This document shows positions 32,234 through 41,137 of a DNA stretch of 64,000 nucleotides, piece by piece (positions within the stretch are counted from its first letter, which is position 1; each line of letters begins with the position of its first letter). This DNA is from SCUB01 sp041918675 (GTDB lineage: Bacteria > Pseudomonadota > Alphaproteobacteria > Rhizobiales > Xanthobacteraceae), in NCBI GenBank assembly GCA_041918675.1, contig JAYRVF010000007.1, forward strand, positions 124,001 through 188,000, given 5' to 3'. The position numbers were made by a program, and so were the translations under genes. Under the pieces are notes generated by a model. That model was not told the DNA's origin and did not search any database. It worked only from the letters and a program-made list of their open reading frames with translations.

Positions 32234-34207
32234 TCACATCTTTTCTTCGAGAACCGTCCGGCCGCGCGGCTTGCGGATCTCGTCGATCAGGGCCTGCATT
32301 TCCTTCGACGGCTCCTTGCCCATGAGGCTGACCACGATGATCACCAGGAAGCCGAGTGGCGCGCCCAACAACCCGCAATTGATGTTGTTGAGGTTGAACC
32401 AGCCGACCTTGTTGGCGAGCGGGTGGGCGAGCGTGGGCCACATCTCCATCGCGTTCGGCAAGGCCATGGCGGCGGCCATGTCCTTGACGAGCGGCGCGCC
32501 CGCCGGGCTGAGCAGCGAGGTCATGCCGGCATACTTCACGCCGAAGCCGGGGAAGTAACGCGTCGTCAGCAGATAGAAGATGCAGAGACCGAAGCCGGCG
32601 ATGATGCCGGCGATGGCGCCCGCCGTCGTCGTCCGCTTCCACCACACGCCCATCACCAGCGCCGGGAAGTTTCCGGCCATGGCGAGCGAGAACGCCCAGC
32701 CGACCATGGCGAGAATGTCCGCCGGCTTGGTGGAGGCAAGGTAGGCCGCGAACACCGCGACGAGCAGCAGCAGGACGCGGGCGACGACGAGCCGGCGCGC
32801 GGTCGGCGCGTTCGGATCGATCATCTTGTAGTACACGTCATGGCTGAGCGCGTTGGCGATGGCGAGCAGCAGGCCGTCCGCGGTCGAGAGCGCGGCGGCG
32901 AGACCGCCGGCGGCGACCAGGCCCGAGATCACGTACGGAAGTCCCGCGATCTCCGGCGTGGAGAGCACGATCACGTCCGTGTTGATCACGAAGTCCTGCA
33001 GACGGACGACGCCGGGATGGTCCGCGATCGCCTTGCAGGCGTCGACCACGGCCTGAAGATTCGCGGCGTTCTTGCCGCAGACCTGGATCAGGCCAAGCTC
33101 GCCCCAGGTGAACATCCAGGGACGGATGCTCGCCAGATCGCGGCCGATGATGTTCGTGTACACCTCGAGCTTCGAGAACGCCGCGTAGGCCGGCGCCGAG
33201 AAGTAAAGCAGGAAGATGAACAGCAGCGACCACGCCACCGACATGCGCGCTTCACGCACCGACGGGGTGGTGAAGTAGCGCATCAGGATGTGCGGCAACG
33301 ACGCCGTGCCGACCATCATGCAGAGGATGATGCCGAAGAAGTTGAGCGGCGTGTAGTTGATGAAGGGCTGGATGTGCGGCTTGAGACCGGCCACCGTCGC
33401 CAGACCCGTCTTGACCATCTCCTGCTCGCGCGCGGTGATGTCCATGATCGCCTTGCCGTAGGTCAATTCCGGAATCGGAATGCCGTACTTCTTGAACGAC
33501 AGGATCACGATCGGCGTGAGGTAGGCGATGATCAGCACGATGTACTGCGCCACCTGCGTCCAGGTCACCGCCCGCATGCCGCCCAGCATCGAGCAGAGCA
33601 GGATGCCGGCAAGACCCGCGAACACCGCGATCTCGAACTGCATGCCGAGGAAGCGCGAGGCGATGAGGCCGGTGCCGTAGATCTGCGCCGTCACATAGGT
33701 GAAGGAGCAGGCCACCAGCACGATCACGCCGAGGAAGCGCGCGAAGTTGCCGCCGTAGCGGAAGGCGAGGAAGTCCGGAACGGTGTAGGCGCCGAACTTG
33801 CGCAGGTACGGGCCGATCAGCACCGACACCAGCACGTAGCCGCCGGTCCAGCCGAGCACCCAGGCCAGGCCGTCATAGCCGAGCAGGAACAGGGTGCCGG
33901 CCATGCCGACGAAGGAGGCCGCCGACATCCAGTCGGCGCCGGTCGCCATGCCGTTGTAGAAGGCCGGCACCGAACGGCCGGCGACGTAATATTCGGAAAT
34001 CTGCGCCGTTCGCGACAAGACGCCGATGAAGGCGTAGACCGCGAGCGTGAAGAACACGAACAGATAGCCCAGGAACCTGTTCGGCACGCCAGCCATTTCG
34101 AGGATGGCGATCAGGATGACGAAGGCAACGAATCCGCCGGTGTAATAACCGTAGATCCTGCCGAGATTGTTGATGAAGTCGGACTTGCCGGCTGCTTGGG
34201 TTGACAT
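32234..34207 (-). CDS. Sodium:solute symporter (SSS family, VC2705/ActP type)
   Basis: The 657-residue permease has about 13 membrane helices and SSS-family motifs: SEYYVAGRSVPAFYNGMATGADWMSAASFVGMAG at the N-terminus, YGGNFARFLGVIV, GGMRAVTWTQVAQYIVL and the sodium-site helix GLVAAGGLAAALSTADGLLLAIANALSHDVY. Size and the insert between helices match the VC2705-type transporters that always pair with a DUF4212 small subunit. Relatives include the acetate permease ActP, so a monocarboxylate is the likely substrate, by inference. The start at 34207 (MSTQAAGKSDF) follows an AGGGGAT sequence, and the DUF4212 gene ends 13 bases upstream. Confidence 0.92.
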   Translation of the reverse strand: MSTQAAGKSDFINNLGRIYGYYTGGFVAFVILIAILEMAGVPNRFLGYLFVFFTLAVYAFIGVLSRTAQISEYYVAGRSVPAFYNGMATGADWMSAASFVGMAGTLFLLGYDGLAWVLGWTGGYVLVSVLIGPYLRKFGAYTVPDFLAFRYGGNFARFLGVIVLVACSFTYVTAQIYGTGLIASRFLGMQFEIAVFAGLAGILLCSMLGGMRAVTWTQVAQYIVLIIAYLTPIVILSFKKYGIPIPELTYGKAIMDITAREQEMVKTGLATVAGLKPHIQPFINYTPLNFFGIILCMMVGTASLPHILMRYFTTPSVREARMSVAWSLLFIFLLYFSAPAYAAFSKLEVYTNIIGRDLASIRPWMFTWGELGLIQVCGKNAANLQAVVDACKAIADHPGVVRLQDFVINTDVIVLSTPEIAGLPYVISGLVAAGGLAAALSTADGLLLAIANALSHDVYYKMIDPNAPTARRLVVARVLLLLVAVFAAYLASTKPADILAMVGWAFSLAMAGNFPALVMGVWWKRTTTAGAIAGIIAGFGLCIFYLLTTRYFPGFGVKYAGMTSLLSPAGAPLVKDMAAAMALPNAMEMWPTLAHPLANKVGWFNLNNINCGLLGAPLGFLVIIVVSLMGKEPSKEMQALIDEIRKPRGRTVLEEKM

Positions 34208-34220
34208 GTCTGATCCCCTC

Positions 34221-34490
34221 TCAGTCTTCGGCGACGCCGTGATCGCGGTCGATCTTGTCCTGCTGCTTCGCGAACACGAACAGCATGACGACGAACGCAA
34301 TCAGCGAGCCCTGCGCGGCCATGTAGAAGCCGAGCGGGAAGCTCAGCACGGGGATCGTGATCGCGTTGAGCTGATTCACGAACATGTGGACGATGTAGCC
34401 GAAGAAGAGCCAGATCGCGAGATGCGTGAGCATCAGGCGCGTGGTCTTCTTCCAATGAGCTGCGTCATTGGCTGGTGAGGATTGTGACAT
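34221..34490 (-). CDS. DUF4212 small subunit of the sodium:solute symporter
   Basis: The 89-residue protein has two transmembrane helices (LTHLAIWLFFGYIVHMFV and GFYMAAQGSLIAFVVMLFVFAKQQDKID) and the family pattern HWKKTTRLMLTHLAIWLFFGY. DUF4212 proteins are encoded directly before VC2705-type symporters and are considered small subunits. It starts the operon; the symporter follows after 13 bases. The divergent region upstream should contain the promoter. Confidence 0.9.
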   Translation of the reverse strand: MSQSSPANDAAHWKKTTRLMLTHLAIWLFFGYIVHMFVNQLNAITIPVLSFPLGFYMAAQGSLIAFVVMLFVFAKQQDKIDRDHGVAED

Positions 34491-34797
34491 GAGGTTCCAT
34501 CTCCTTGTGGCGCGTTATTCGCCGGCGCGAACGACCGGCTCCACCCTGAATTTTCCGGGGCGTTCTTATCGAAACGCAGCGCCCTTGCTGACCTTGACTC
34601 GGCGCGAAACGTCGTTTGTTGGTTGCGTCGAGCCGAGCGAAAAAACTAACACCTGCGCGGAGATGGATCGTATAAGACTTTCGGCTAATCTTAATCGACT
34701 ACGCCTTTCAATAATTTGAAAAATCCGAAAGCGGATTCTTCCGCATTGCAACATTGATCGTGCCGCGCGCGAGCGAAGGTCCGGTCGGGAGAGCGGT
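34491..34797. other. Divergent promoter region of symporter operon and 34798 gene
   Basis: About 307 bases, A+T-richer near 34680-34760, with a small inverted repeat AATCCG-AAAG-CGGATT (34722-34737). No gene and no clear regulator site could be recognised. Confidence 0.4.
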
Positions 34798-35436
34798 ATG
34801 AGACTTTTTGATTTCGGTCGGCGGCGCAAGCCGATCGCGCAAGCCGCCGCTCTCGCCGATTTCATCGACGAGCAATCCGCCTTCATCGTGCAGAAGGGCA
34901 TTTTCGAATATTCGCGCGCGCGCGCGGGCCATTACGCGAAGATCCTTTTCGCCGAAGCGAGCTTTCTCGAAATGCTGGATCGCTCGCGCTGGCGGGCGTT
35001 TCCGCTCGGTCTGGCGATGGTCGGCGAGGTCACCGAGAGCGTGCTCGATCCATTCCTGCGCGAGGTCGGCGGTCCGGACAGTCGCCTGGACGGACTGTCG
35101 CGACTTAAATCGATCGTGCTCGCGGTGTTCGATCGATACGCGCAGCCGGCGACGCTTGACCCCGTGGCATGGTTGGCCGCGCGCGAGAAATTGGCGAACG
35201 ACCTTGACTTGATTGGCACGCATCCGCCGAAAATGGCCAAGGACGTCCCCGAGCGTTTCGCCCAGGCCTATACCGACCTCATGCCCATCCACAAGAATCT
35301 GCGGCAGAACGAAGGGCCGACGATCAGGAACTACCTCAAGGTCACGCTTTGCAACATCCATGACGAATTGAGTCGGCGCCTCGACGGTCGCGCGGTCTCG
35401 GTGGATTTGCTGGCCCGGCCGGTCGAGGCGAATTGA
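34798..35436 (+). CDS. Conserved protein of unknown function (212 aa)
   Basis: This soluble, helical protein starts MRLFDFGRRRKPIAQAAALADFIDEQSAFIVQKGIFEYSRARAGHYAKILFAEASFLEMLDRSRWRAFPLGLAMVGEVTESVLDPF. It has no signal peptide, membrane segment or catalytic motif that I can identify; the aromatic pattern (FEYSRARAG, YLKVTLCNIHDEL) suggests a specific conserved family. A GGGAG site precedes the ATG. It is immediately followed by the exonuclease-CBS-nucleotidyltransferase gene and is divergent from the symporter operon, so it may belong to the same functional module. Confidence 0.75.
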   Translation: MRLFDFGRRRKPIAQAAALADFIDEQSAFIVQKGIFEYSRARAGHYAKILFAEASFLEMLDRSRWRAFPLGLAMVGEVTESVLDPFLREVGGPDSRLDGLSRLKSIVLAVFDRYAQPATLDPVAWLAAREKLANDLDLIGTHPPKMAKDVPERFAQAYTDLMPIHKNLRQNEGPTIRNYLKVTLCNIHDELSRRLDGRAVSVDLLARPVEAN

Positions 35437-35452
35437 CGACGGCCAAGCGACG

Positions 35453-35480
35453 GCAACGAAGCGATAGCAACGAAGCGATA
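35453..35480. repeat. 14-bp direct repeat before the exonuclease fusion gene
   Basis: GCAACGAAGCGATA occurs twice head to tail (35453-35466, 35467-35480), ending 7 bases before the ATG at 35487. Confidence 0.85.
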
Positions 35481-35486
35481 GTCAGC

Positions 35487-37622
35487 ATGAATCGACAGAG
35501 CGGCGGCGTTCCCCTGATGGCTCTCAACGCGGTGGTGCTCGACACCGAGACCACCAGTCTCGATCCGCGCAACGCCTGGATCGTCGAGATCGGCGCGGTG
35601 CGGCTCGTCAACGGCAAGCTCGACCGCGACAGCGCCTATCGCCGTCTGGTGCGTCCCGGCGAACCGATCCCGCCGGCGTCGACGGCGGTGCACCATATCA
35701 GCGACCAGACGGTGAAGTACGCGCCGACCTTCGCCGAGGTGTGGCGCGAATTCCTGGAATATATCGGCGACGACGTGCTCGTCGGCCACACGTTGGGGTT
35801 CGACCTCGCGGTGTTCCGCCGCGAATGCGAGCGCGCCGGGCTCGACTTCCTCAAGCCGCGCACGCTCGACACGCGCCTGCTGGCGCAGGTGGCCGAGCCC
35901 AATCTCGCCGGCTTCACGCTGGAAAATCTCTCGGTCTGGCTCGGCGTCGATATCGTCGACCGGCATTCGGCGCTGGGCGACGCGATCGGCACGGCCGAGA
36001 TTCTCACCGCGCTCGTGCCCAAGCTGCGCGAGGGCGGCATCCGCACGCTCGGCGAGGCGATCCAGTCCTGCCGCGCGCTGACCGATGTGCTCGACGAACA
36101 GCACCGTGCCGGCTGGGTCGAGACCGTGGACGTGCCGGCCCGGGTCGACGCCGAGCGCACTTTCGGGCGCATCGACAGTTACGCCTATCGCCATCGCAAC
36201 CGCGACATCATGCGCGCGCCGCCGCAATTCGTCGACGGCGACCGGACGATCCGCGACGCGCTCCTGCGCATGACCGGGGAGCAGATTTCCTCGCTGTTCG
36301 TGCGCCCTCCCGGCACCGATGGAACGATCCTGCCGACCGACCAGATCGGCATCATCACCGAACGCGATTTGCTGCGCGCCATCGCGCGCAAGGACGCCGC
36401 CGGCCTCGACATGCCGGTGATGGAATTCGCGAGCCGGCCGCTGGCGACGGTGCGGGCCGACACCTTCGTCTATCGCTCGATCGGCCGCATGAATCGCATC
36501 CGCACCCGCCATCTCGGTGTCGTCGACGATTCCGGGGTGTTGGTCGGCGCGCTGTCGTCGCGCGATCTGCTGCGGCTGCGCGCGGGCGACGCCATCTCGC
36601 TCGGCGACGAGATCGACGAGGCCGAGGATTCGCACGCGCTCGCGGTCGCCTGGGCGAAACTGCCGCATGTCGCGGCCGGGCTGATCGACGAGGGCCTTGC
36701 CGGGCGCGATATCGCCGCCGTCATCTCGCGCGAGGTTGGCGCGCTGACGCGCCAGGCCGCCGTGCTCGCCGAGCAACGCATGCGCGCGAGCGGCGCGGGC
36801 GGTCCGCCATGCCCCTTCGCGCTGAGCATTCTGGGGTCCGCCGGTCGCGGCGAGAGCATGCTCGCCATGGATCAGGACACCGCGCTGGTGTTCGCCGAAG
36901 GCGCGCCCGACGGGCCGGAGGATCGCTGGTTCGCCGCCTACGCCACCCACGTCGCCGACATCGTTCACGAGGTCGGCATTCCCTATTGCAAGGGCGGCGT
37001 CATGGCGAAGAACCCGCAATGGCGCGGATCGCTGGCGACATGGCGCGATCGCATCGCGCATTGGATTTCGCGGTCGAGCCCGGAGGATCTGCTGTCGACC
37101 GACATCTTCTTCGACATGCGCGCCGTGCACGGCGACGCGACCATGGCGCAGGCGATCTGGACGGAGGGCTTCGAGGTCGCCAAGGGCCAGTCCGCGTTCG
37201 CCAAGCTGCTGGTGGAATCGGCGGGCGCGATCGAGTCCGGACTAACCTTCTTCGGGCGCTTCAACGCCGTCGGCGGGCGGATCGACCTGAAGAAATACGG
37301 CCTGTTCGGCATCGTCACCGCGGCGCGGGTGCTCGCGATCTGCCATAACATCGTCGAGCGGTCGACGCCCGCGCGCATCGAGGGCATTCGCGCGCTCGGC
37401 ATCGGCGGGGAAAGCGATCTCGCCGGCCTGAGCGAGGCGCAGGGCGTCTTCATCGACCTGATCATCGCGCAGCAGGTCGAGGACATCGAGCACGGCGTCG
37501 CGCCGTCCAACGCGGTGGTGGTCAAATCGCTATCGCGGCGAAACCGCGAGCGCCTGCGCAAGGCGCTCGAGGCCTCGCAGCATCTCGAAGGGCTCGTCCG
37601 CGATCTCCTGTTCAAGGGCTGA
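35487..37622 (+). CDS. Exonuclease - CBS - DUF294 nucleotidyltransferase fusion
   Basis: The 711-residue protein has three modules. Residues about 10-190 are a DEDDh DnaQ-like exonuclease (VVLDTETTSLDPRNAWIVEIGAV, VGHTLGFDLAVFRREC, DRHSALGDAIGTAEIL) with all acidic residues and the histidine present. A pair of CBS-type repeats follows (TDQIGIITERDLLRAIARKDAAGLDMPVMEFAS and MNRIRTRHLGVVDDSGVLVGALSSRDLLRL). Then comes a DUF294 nucleotidyltransferase with GSAGRGESMLAMDQDTALVF and its DUF294_C partner. In other bacteria the exonuclease and DUF294 proteins are separate genes near a VC2705 symporter; here they are fused. The ATG at 35487 is used, with 35517 as alternative. Confidence 0.88.
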   Translation: MNRQSGGVPLMALNAVVLDTETTSLDPRNAWIVEIGAVRLVNGKLDRDSAYRRLVRPGEPIPPASTAVHHISDQTVKYAPTFAEVWREFLEYIGDDVLVGHTLGFDLAVFRRECERAGLDFLKPRTLDTRLLAQVAEPNLAGFTLENLSVWLGVDIVDRHSALGDAIGTAEILTALVPKLREGGIRTLGEAIQSCRALTDVLDEQHRAGWVETVDVPARVDAERTFGRIDSYAYRHRNRDIMRAPPQFVDGDRTIRDALLRMTGEQISSLFVRPPGTDGTILPTDQIGIITERDLLRAIARKDAAGLDMPVMEFASRPLATVRADTFVYRSIGRMNRIRTRHLGVVDDSGVLVGALSSRDLLRLRAGDAISLGDEIDEAEDSHALAVAWAKLPHVAAGLIDEGLAGRDIAAVISREVGALTRQAAVLAEQRMRASGAGGPPCPFALSILGSAGRGESMLAMDQDTALVFAEGAPDGPEDRWFAAYATHVADIVHEVGIPYCKGGVMAKNPQWRGSLATWRDRIAHWISRSSPEDLLSTDIFFDMRAVHGDATMAQAIWTEGFEVAKGQSAFAKLLVESAGAIESGLTFFGRFNAVGGRIDLKKYGLFGIVTAARVLAICHNIVERSTPARIEGIRALGIGGESDLAGLSEAQGVFIDLIIAQQVEDIEHGVAPSNAVVVKSLSRRNRERLRKALEASQHLEGLVRDLLFKG

Positions 37623-37670
37623 GCGAGGCGGCCGAGCGCCGCGGGCCCCGCCGAGGGAGGCCGCCGGCGC

Positions 37671-39305
37671 TCAGCCGAGATGGAGTTCCTTGAAGAAGTC
37701 GTTGCCCTTGTCGTCGATGATGATGAAGGCGGGGAAGTCGACGACCTCGATGCGCCAGATCGCCTCCATCCCGAGTTCGGGATATTCGACGACCTCGACG
37801 CGTTTGATGCAATGCTCGGCGAGGTTGGCCGCGGCGCCCCCGACGGAGCCGAGGTAGAAGCCGCCATGCCTGGCGCAGGCCTCGCGCACGGCGGGCGCGC
37901 GGTTGCCCTTGGCCACCATCACCATCGAGCCGCCGGCGGCTTGGAACTGGTCGACATAGGCGTCCATCCGGCCGGCCGTCGTCGGCCCGAACGCGCCGGA
38001 AGCGTAACCTTGCGGCGTTTTGGCGGGGCCGGCGTAATAGATCGGGTGGTTCTTGAAGTAGTCGGGCAAGCCTTCGCCGCGATCGAGCCGCTCGCGCAGC
38101 TTGGCGTGCGCGAGGTCGCGGGCGACGATCATCGTGCCGGTCAGCGACAGCCGCGTCTTGATCGGATGTTTGGCGAGCGTGGCCAGGATATCCTTCATCG
38201 GCCGGTTGAGATCGATCCGGACCACCTCGCCGCCGAGTGCCGCCTCGTCGATCGGCGGCAGGTATCGCGCCGGATTGTGTTCGAGCTCTTCGATGAAGAC
38301 GCCGTCCTTGGTGATCTTGCCGAGCACCTGCCGGTCCGCCGAGCACGACACGCCGATGCCGATCGGGAGCGAGGCGCCATGGCGCGGCAGGCGGATGACG
38401 CGCACGTCGTGGCAGAAATATTTGCCGCCGAACTGCGCGCCGACGCCGAGCGACTGCGTCAGCGTGTGGATCTCCCGTTCCATCGCGAGGTCGCGGAAGG
38501 CATGCCCGTCGGGCGATCCCTTGGTCGGCAGCGCGTCGTAATAGCGCGCCGAGGCGAGCTTGACCGTCTTGAGGTTGAGCTCGGCGGAGGTGCCGCCGAT
38601 GACGACGGCGAGGTGATAGGGAGGACAGGCGGCGGTGCCGAGGGTGAGGATCTTCTCCTTCAGGAATGCGATCAGCCGGTCGTGCGTGAGCATCGACGGC
38701 GTGCCCTGGAACAGGAAGGTCTTGTTGGCCGAGCCGCCGCCCTTGGCCATGAACAGGAATTTGTAGGCGTCCTCGCCGTCGGCATAAATCTCGACCTGCG
38801 CCGGCATGTTGGTCTTGGTGTTGACCTCCTCGAACATCGACAGCGGCGCGAGCTGCGAATAGCGCAGATTGCGCTTGAGATAGGCGTCGCGCGCGCCCTC
38901 GGCGAGCGCGGCCTCGTCGCGGCCCGCGGTCCAGATCCGGCGGCCCTTCTTGCCCATGATGACGGCCGTGCCGGTGTCCTGGCACATCGGCAGCACGCCG
39001 CCGGCCGAGATGTTCGCGTTCTTGAGGAAGTCGAAGGCGACGAAGCGGTCGTTGGCGCTCGCCTCCGGGTCATCGAGGATGGCGCGAAGCTGGGCGAGAT
39101 GACCGGGCCGCAGAAAATGATTGATCTCGGTGAAAGCCGTCTCGCACAGCGCGCGGATCGCCTCGTCGGCAACGACGACGACCTCTTCGCCCAGCGCCTT
39201 GTCGACGCGGACGCCGTCCGAGGTGATCTTGCGCCAGGGCGTCTGGTCCTTGCCGAGCGGGAAGAGAGGGGTGTGGGCGTAGGGGGGCGCGGCGGTCGAA
39301 TTCAT
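37671..39305 (-). CDS. fumA: Class I fumarate hydratase (iron-sulfur)
   Basis: The 544-residue enzyme interconverts fumarate and malate in the TCA cycle and contains an oxygen-sensitive 4Fe-4S cluster. Both domains of the class I family are fused: the alpha part (HFLRPGHLAQLRAILDDPEASANDRFVAFDFLKNANISAGGVLPMCQDTGTAVIMGKKG; GTAACPPYHLAVVIGGTSAELNLKTVKLAS) and the beta part (GEVVRIDLNRPMKDILATLAKHPIKTRLSLTGTMIVARDLAHAKL; AFGPTTAGRMDAYVDQFQAAGGSMVMVAKGNRA). Cluster cysteines in MCQDTG, CPPYH and SCSADRQ are in place. The ATG at 39305 fits the usual length. It is divergent from the TetR-controlled operon. Confidence 0.95.
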   Translation of the reverse strand: MNSTAAPPYAHTPLFPLGKDQTPWRKITSDGVRVDKALGEEVVVVADEAIRALCETAFTEINHFLRPGHLAQLRAILDDPEASANDRFVAFDFLKNANISAGGVLPMCQDTGTAVIMGKKGRRIWTAGRDEAALAEGARDAYLKRNLRYSQLAPLSMFEEVNTKTNMPAQVEIYADGEDAYKFLFMAKGGGSANKTFLFQGTPSMLTHDRLIAFLKEKILTLGTAACPPYHLAVVIGGTSAELNLKTVKLASARYYDALPTKGSPDGHAFRDLAMEREIHTLTQSLGVGAQFGGKYFCHDVRVIRLPRHGASLPIGIGVSCSADRQVLGKITKDGVFIEELEHNPARYLPPIDEAALGGEVVRIDLNRPMKDILATLAKHPIKTRLSLTGTMIVARDLAHAKLRERLDRGEGLPDYFKNHPIYYAGPAKTPQGYASGAFGPTTAGRMDAYVDQFQAAGGSMVMVAKGNRAPAVREACARHGGFYLGSVGGAAANLAEHCIKRVEVVEYPELGMEAIWRIEVVDFPAFIIIDDKGNDFFKELHLG

Positions 39306-39457
39306 TGCTTGCTTCCTGGGACGGCGGGACTTCATGGCGATCACGCGCTGATAGCACCGGCGACGGTCCGATCAAGGGCGGCGAAAGCCGCGCCATGGGC
39401 GTGGGCTGGGTGGTGCGGCGCGTCTTGACTCTTCGAGGGCCGCTTCATAATCTCGGA

Positions 39458-39478
39458 ACCTACCGACCGGTAGGTCGG
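39458..39478. promoter_or_regulatory. Probable TetR operator upstream of the CoA-ligase operon
   Basis: ACCTACC-GACC-GGTAGGT (39458-39475) is a perfect inverted repeat, overlapped by a second one, CCGACC-GGTA-GGTCGG (39463-39478). The ACCGACCGGT-type core is common for TetR-family regulators of acyl-CoA catabolism. It lies 50 bases before the ligase start, and the TetR gene closes the same operon. Confidence 0.65.
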
Positions 39479-39527
39479 GTTTCCGCAGAGTCGGTTTGGG
39501 CGTCGAGGCGACGACTTGGGGGCGCGG

Positions 39528-41123
39528 ATGGATTGGTCGGCGATCGGGGTGTTGGGCGACTTGGCGCGGCGCAATGCCGCCGTCCATCCCGACAAGATCG
39601 CGTTCAGCGGGGCGCGGGGGCAAGTGAGCTCTCAGGTCAGCTTTGGGGCCGTCAACGCGCGCATGAACCGCTTCAACGCGGCGCTGCGCGGCTTGGGCCT
39701 TGCGAAGGGTGATCGCGTCGCGGTGCTCGCGCGCAACCGTTCCGAATATTTCGAGGTCCTCGGCGTCGCCAAGCGCGGGCTGATCGCCGTGCCGCTGAAC
39801 TGGCGGCTGTCGCCGCGCGAGCTTGGCCGCATCATCGCCGATTGCCGGCCCGCCGCGATCGTCGTCGAGCCGCCATTCGCGCCGACCGTCGACGGTTTGC
39901 GCGGCGAGATCGGCGAGGGGACGCGCTTCGTCGCGTTCGACGCCGCGCCGGACGGGTGGCTTTCCTACGAGGCATTGCTCGGGGCGGCCGACGCCGGCGA
40001 ACCGGACACCGACGGCGGCGCCGACGTTTCGCCCGACGACGTCGCCTGCCTGATGTATTCGAGCGGCACGACCGGCGCGCCGAAAGGCGCGATGCTCGCC
40101 CATCGCGGCGTCGTCGCCAACGCGCGCGTCCAAAGCGAGACGTCGCTGGCGCTGACCGACGACGACCAACTGCTCGACGTGCTGCCGTTCTTCCATGTCG
40201 GTGGCATGTGGTACTACGCCTTCGCCGGCTACGCGCGCGGCGTGTCGGCGGTGATCCTGCCGGAATTCGAGCCGCGCGCCGTTCTCGCCACGCTCGCCGA
40301 CCGCGCGATCACGACGCTGCATCTGGTTCCGACCATGATCGAGGCGCTGCTGCGCGAACGGGAAGCGTATCCCGTCGATCTGCCGCGGCTGCGCACGCTG
40401 CTTTACGCGGCCTCGCCCATTCCGCTCGATCTCCTCAAGCGGGCGCTGGCGTCGCTGCCGGCGACCGGCTTCGTGCAAAGCTATGGCTCGACGGAGTCGG
40501 GCGCGGTGACCCATCTTTCCGCCGAGGATCATCGCGCGGCGCTGGCCGACCCCGCGCGCGCGGCGCGCCTGCGCTCTTGCGGCAGGGCCGGCCCCCGCGT
40601 CGAGGTCAAGGTGCGCGGCTTCGGCGACGGCGGCGACGCGGCGACGGGCGAAATCGGCGAGGTCATGGTGCGTGGCGGGCGCGTGATGAAGGGCTATTGG
40701 CGCAACGAGGCGCTGACGCGCGAGGCTTTCGACGACGGCTGGCTGCGCATGGGCGATCTCGGCTATTTCGACGCGGACGGCTTTCTCTATCTCGTCGACC
40801 GCAAGAACGACATGATCATCACCGGCGGCGAGAACGTCTATCCGAGCGAGGTCGAGGCCGCGCTGCTCGAGGATGCCGCGATCGCCGAGGCGGCCGTGTT
40901 CGGCGTCGCCGATCCGAAATGGGTCGAAATGGTCGCCGCCGCGGTCGTGCTCCGGCCCGGCGCGCGGGCGAACGAGGACGATATCGCCGCGCGACTGCGC
41001 CGGCGCCTGGCATCCTACAAATGTCCCAAGCGAATCCTCATCCTCGACCAACTCCCGCGCAACGCGTCGGGAAAAATCCTGCGCAAGGCTCTGCGCGCCG
41101 AATATGGCGGCTCGCCGAATTGA
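39528..41123 (+). CDS. AMP-forming acyl-CoA synthetase / CoA ligase
   Basis: The 531-residue ligase activates a carboxylic acid to its CoA thioester with ATP. It has the P-loop-like motif MYSSGTTGAPKGAMLAH, the adenylate motif FVQSYGSTESGAVTHL, the A8 hinge YLVDRKNDMIITGGENVYPSEVEAAL, and the catalytic lysine region LPRNASGKILRKALR. The sequence is closest in style to long-chain/aryl-CoA ligases of FadD-like type, so the substrate cannot be read from sequence. The ATG at 39528 with GGGGGCG upstream is preferred over a TTG 12 bases before. First gene of a six-gene operon. It probably feeds the molybdenum hydroxylase and acyl-CoA dehydrogenase encoded behind it. Confidence 0.9.
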   Translation: MDWSAIGVLGDLARRNAAVHPDKIAFSGARGQVSSQVSFGAVNARMNRFNAALRGLGLAKGDRVAVLARNRSEYFEVLGVAKRGLIAVPLNWRLSPRELGRIIADCRPAAIVVEPPFAPTVDGLRGEIGEGTRFVAFDAAPDGWLSYEALLGAADAGEPDTDGGADVSPDDVACLMYSSGTTGAPKGAMLAHRGVVANARVQSETSLALTDDDQLLDVLPFFHVGGMWYYAFAGYARGVSAVILPEFEPRAVLATLADRAITTLHLVPTMIEALLREREAYPVDLPRLRTLLYAASPIPLDLLKRALASLPATGFVQSYGSTESGAVTHLSAEDHRAALADPARAARLRSCGRAGPRVEVKVRGFGDGGDAATGEIGEVMVRGGRVMKGYWRNEALTREAFDDGWLRMGDLGYFDADGFLYLVDRKNDMIITGGENVYPSEVEAALLEDAAIAEAAVFGVADPKWVEMVAAAVVLRPGARANEDDIAARLRRRLASYKCPKRILILDQLPRNASGKILRKALRAEYGGSPN

Positions 41124-41137
41124 AAAGGAACGTGCTC

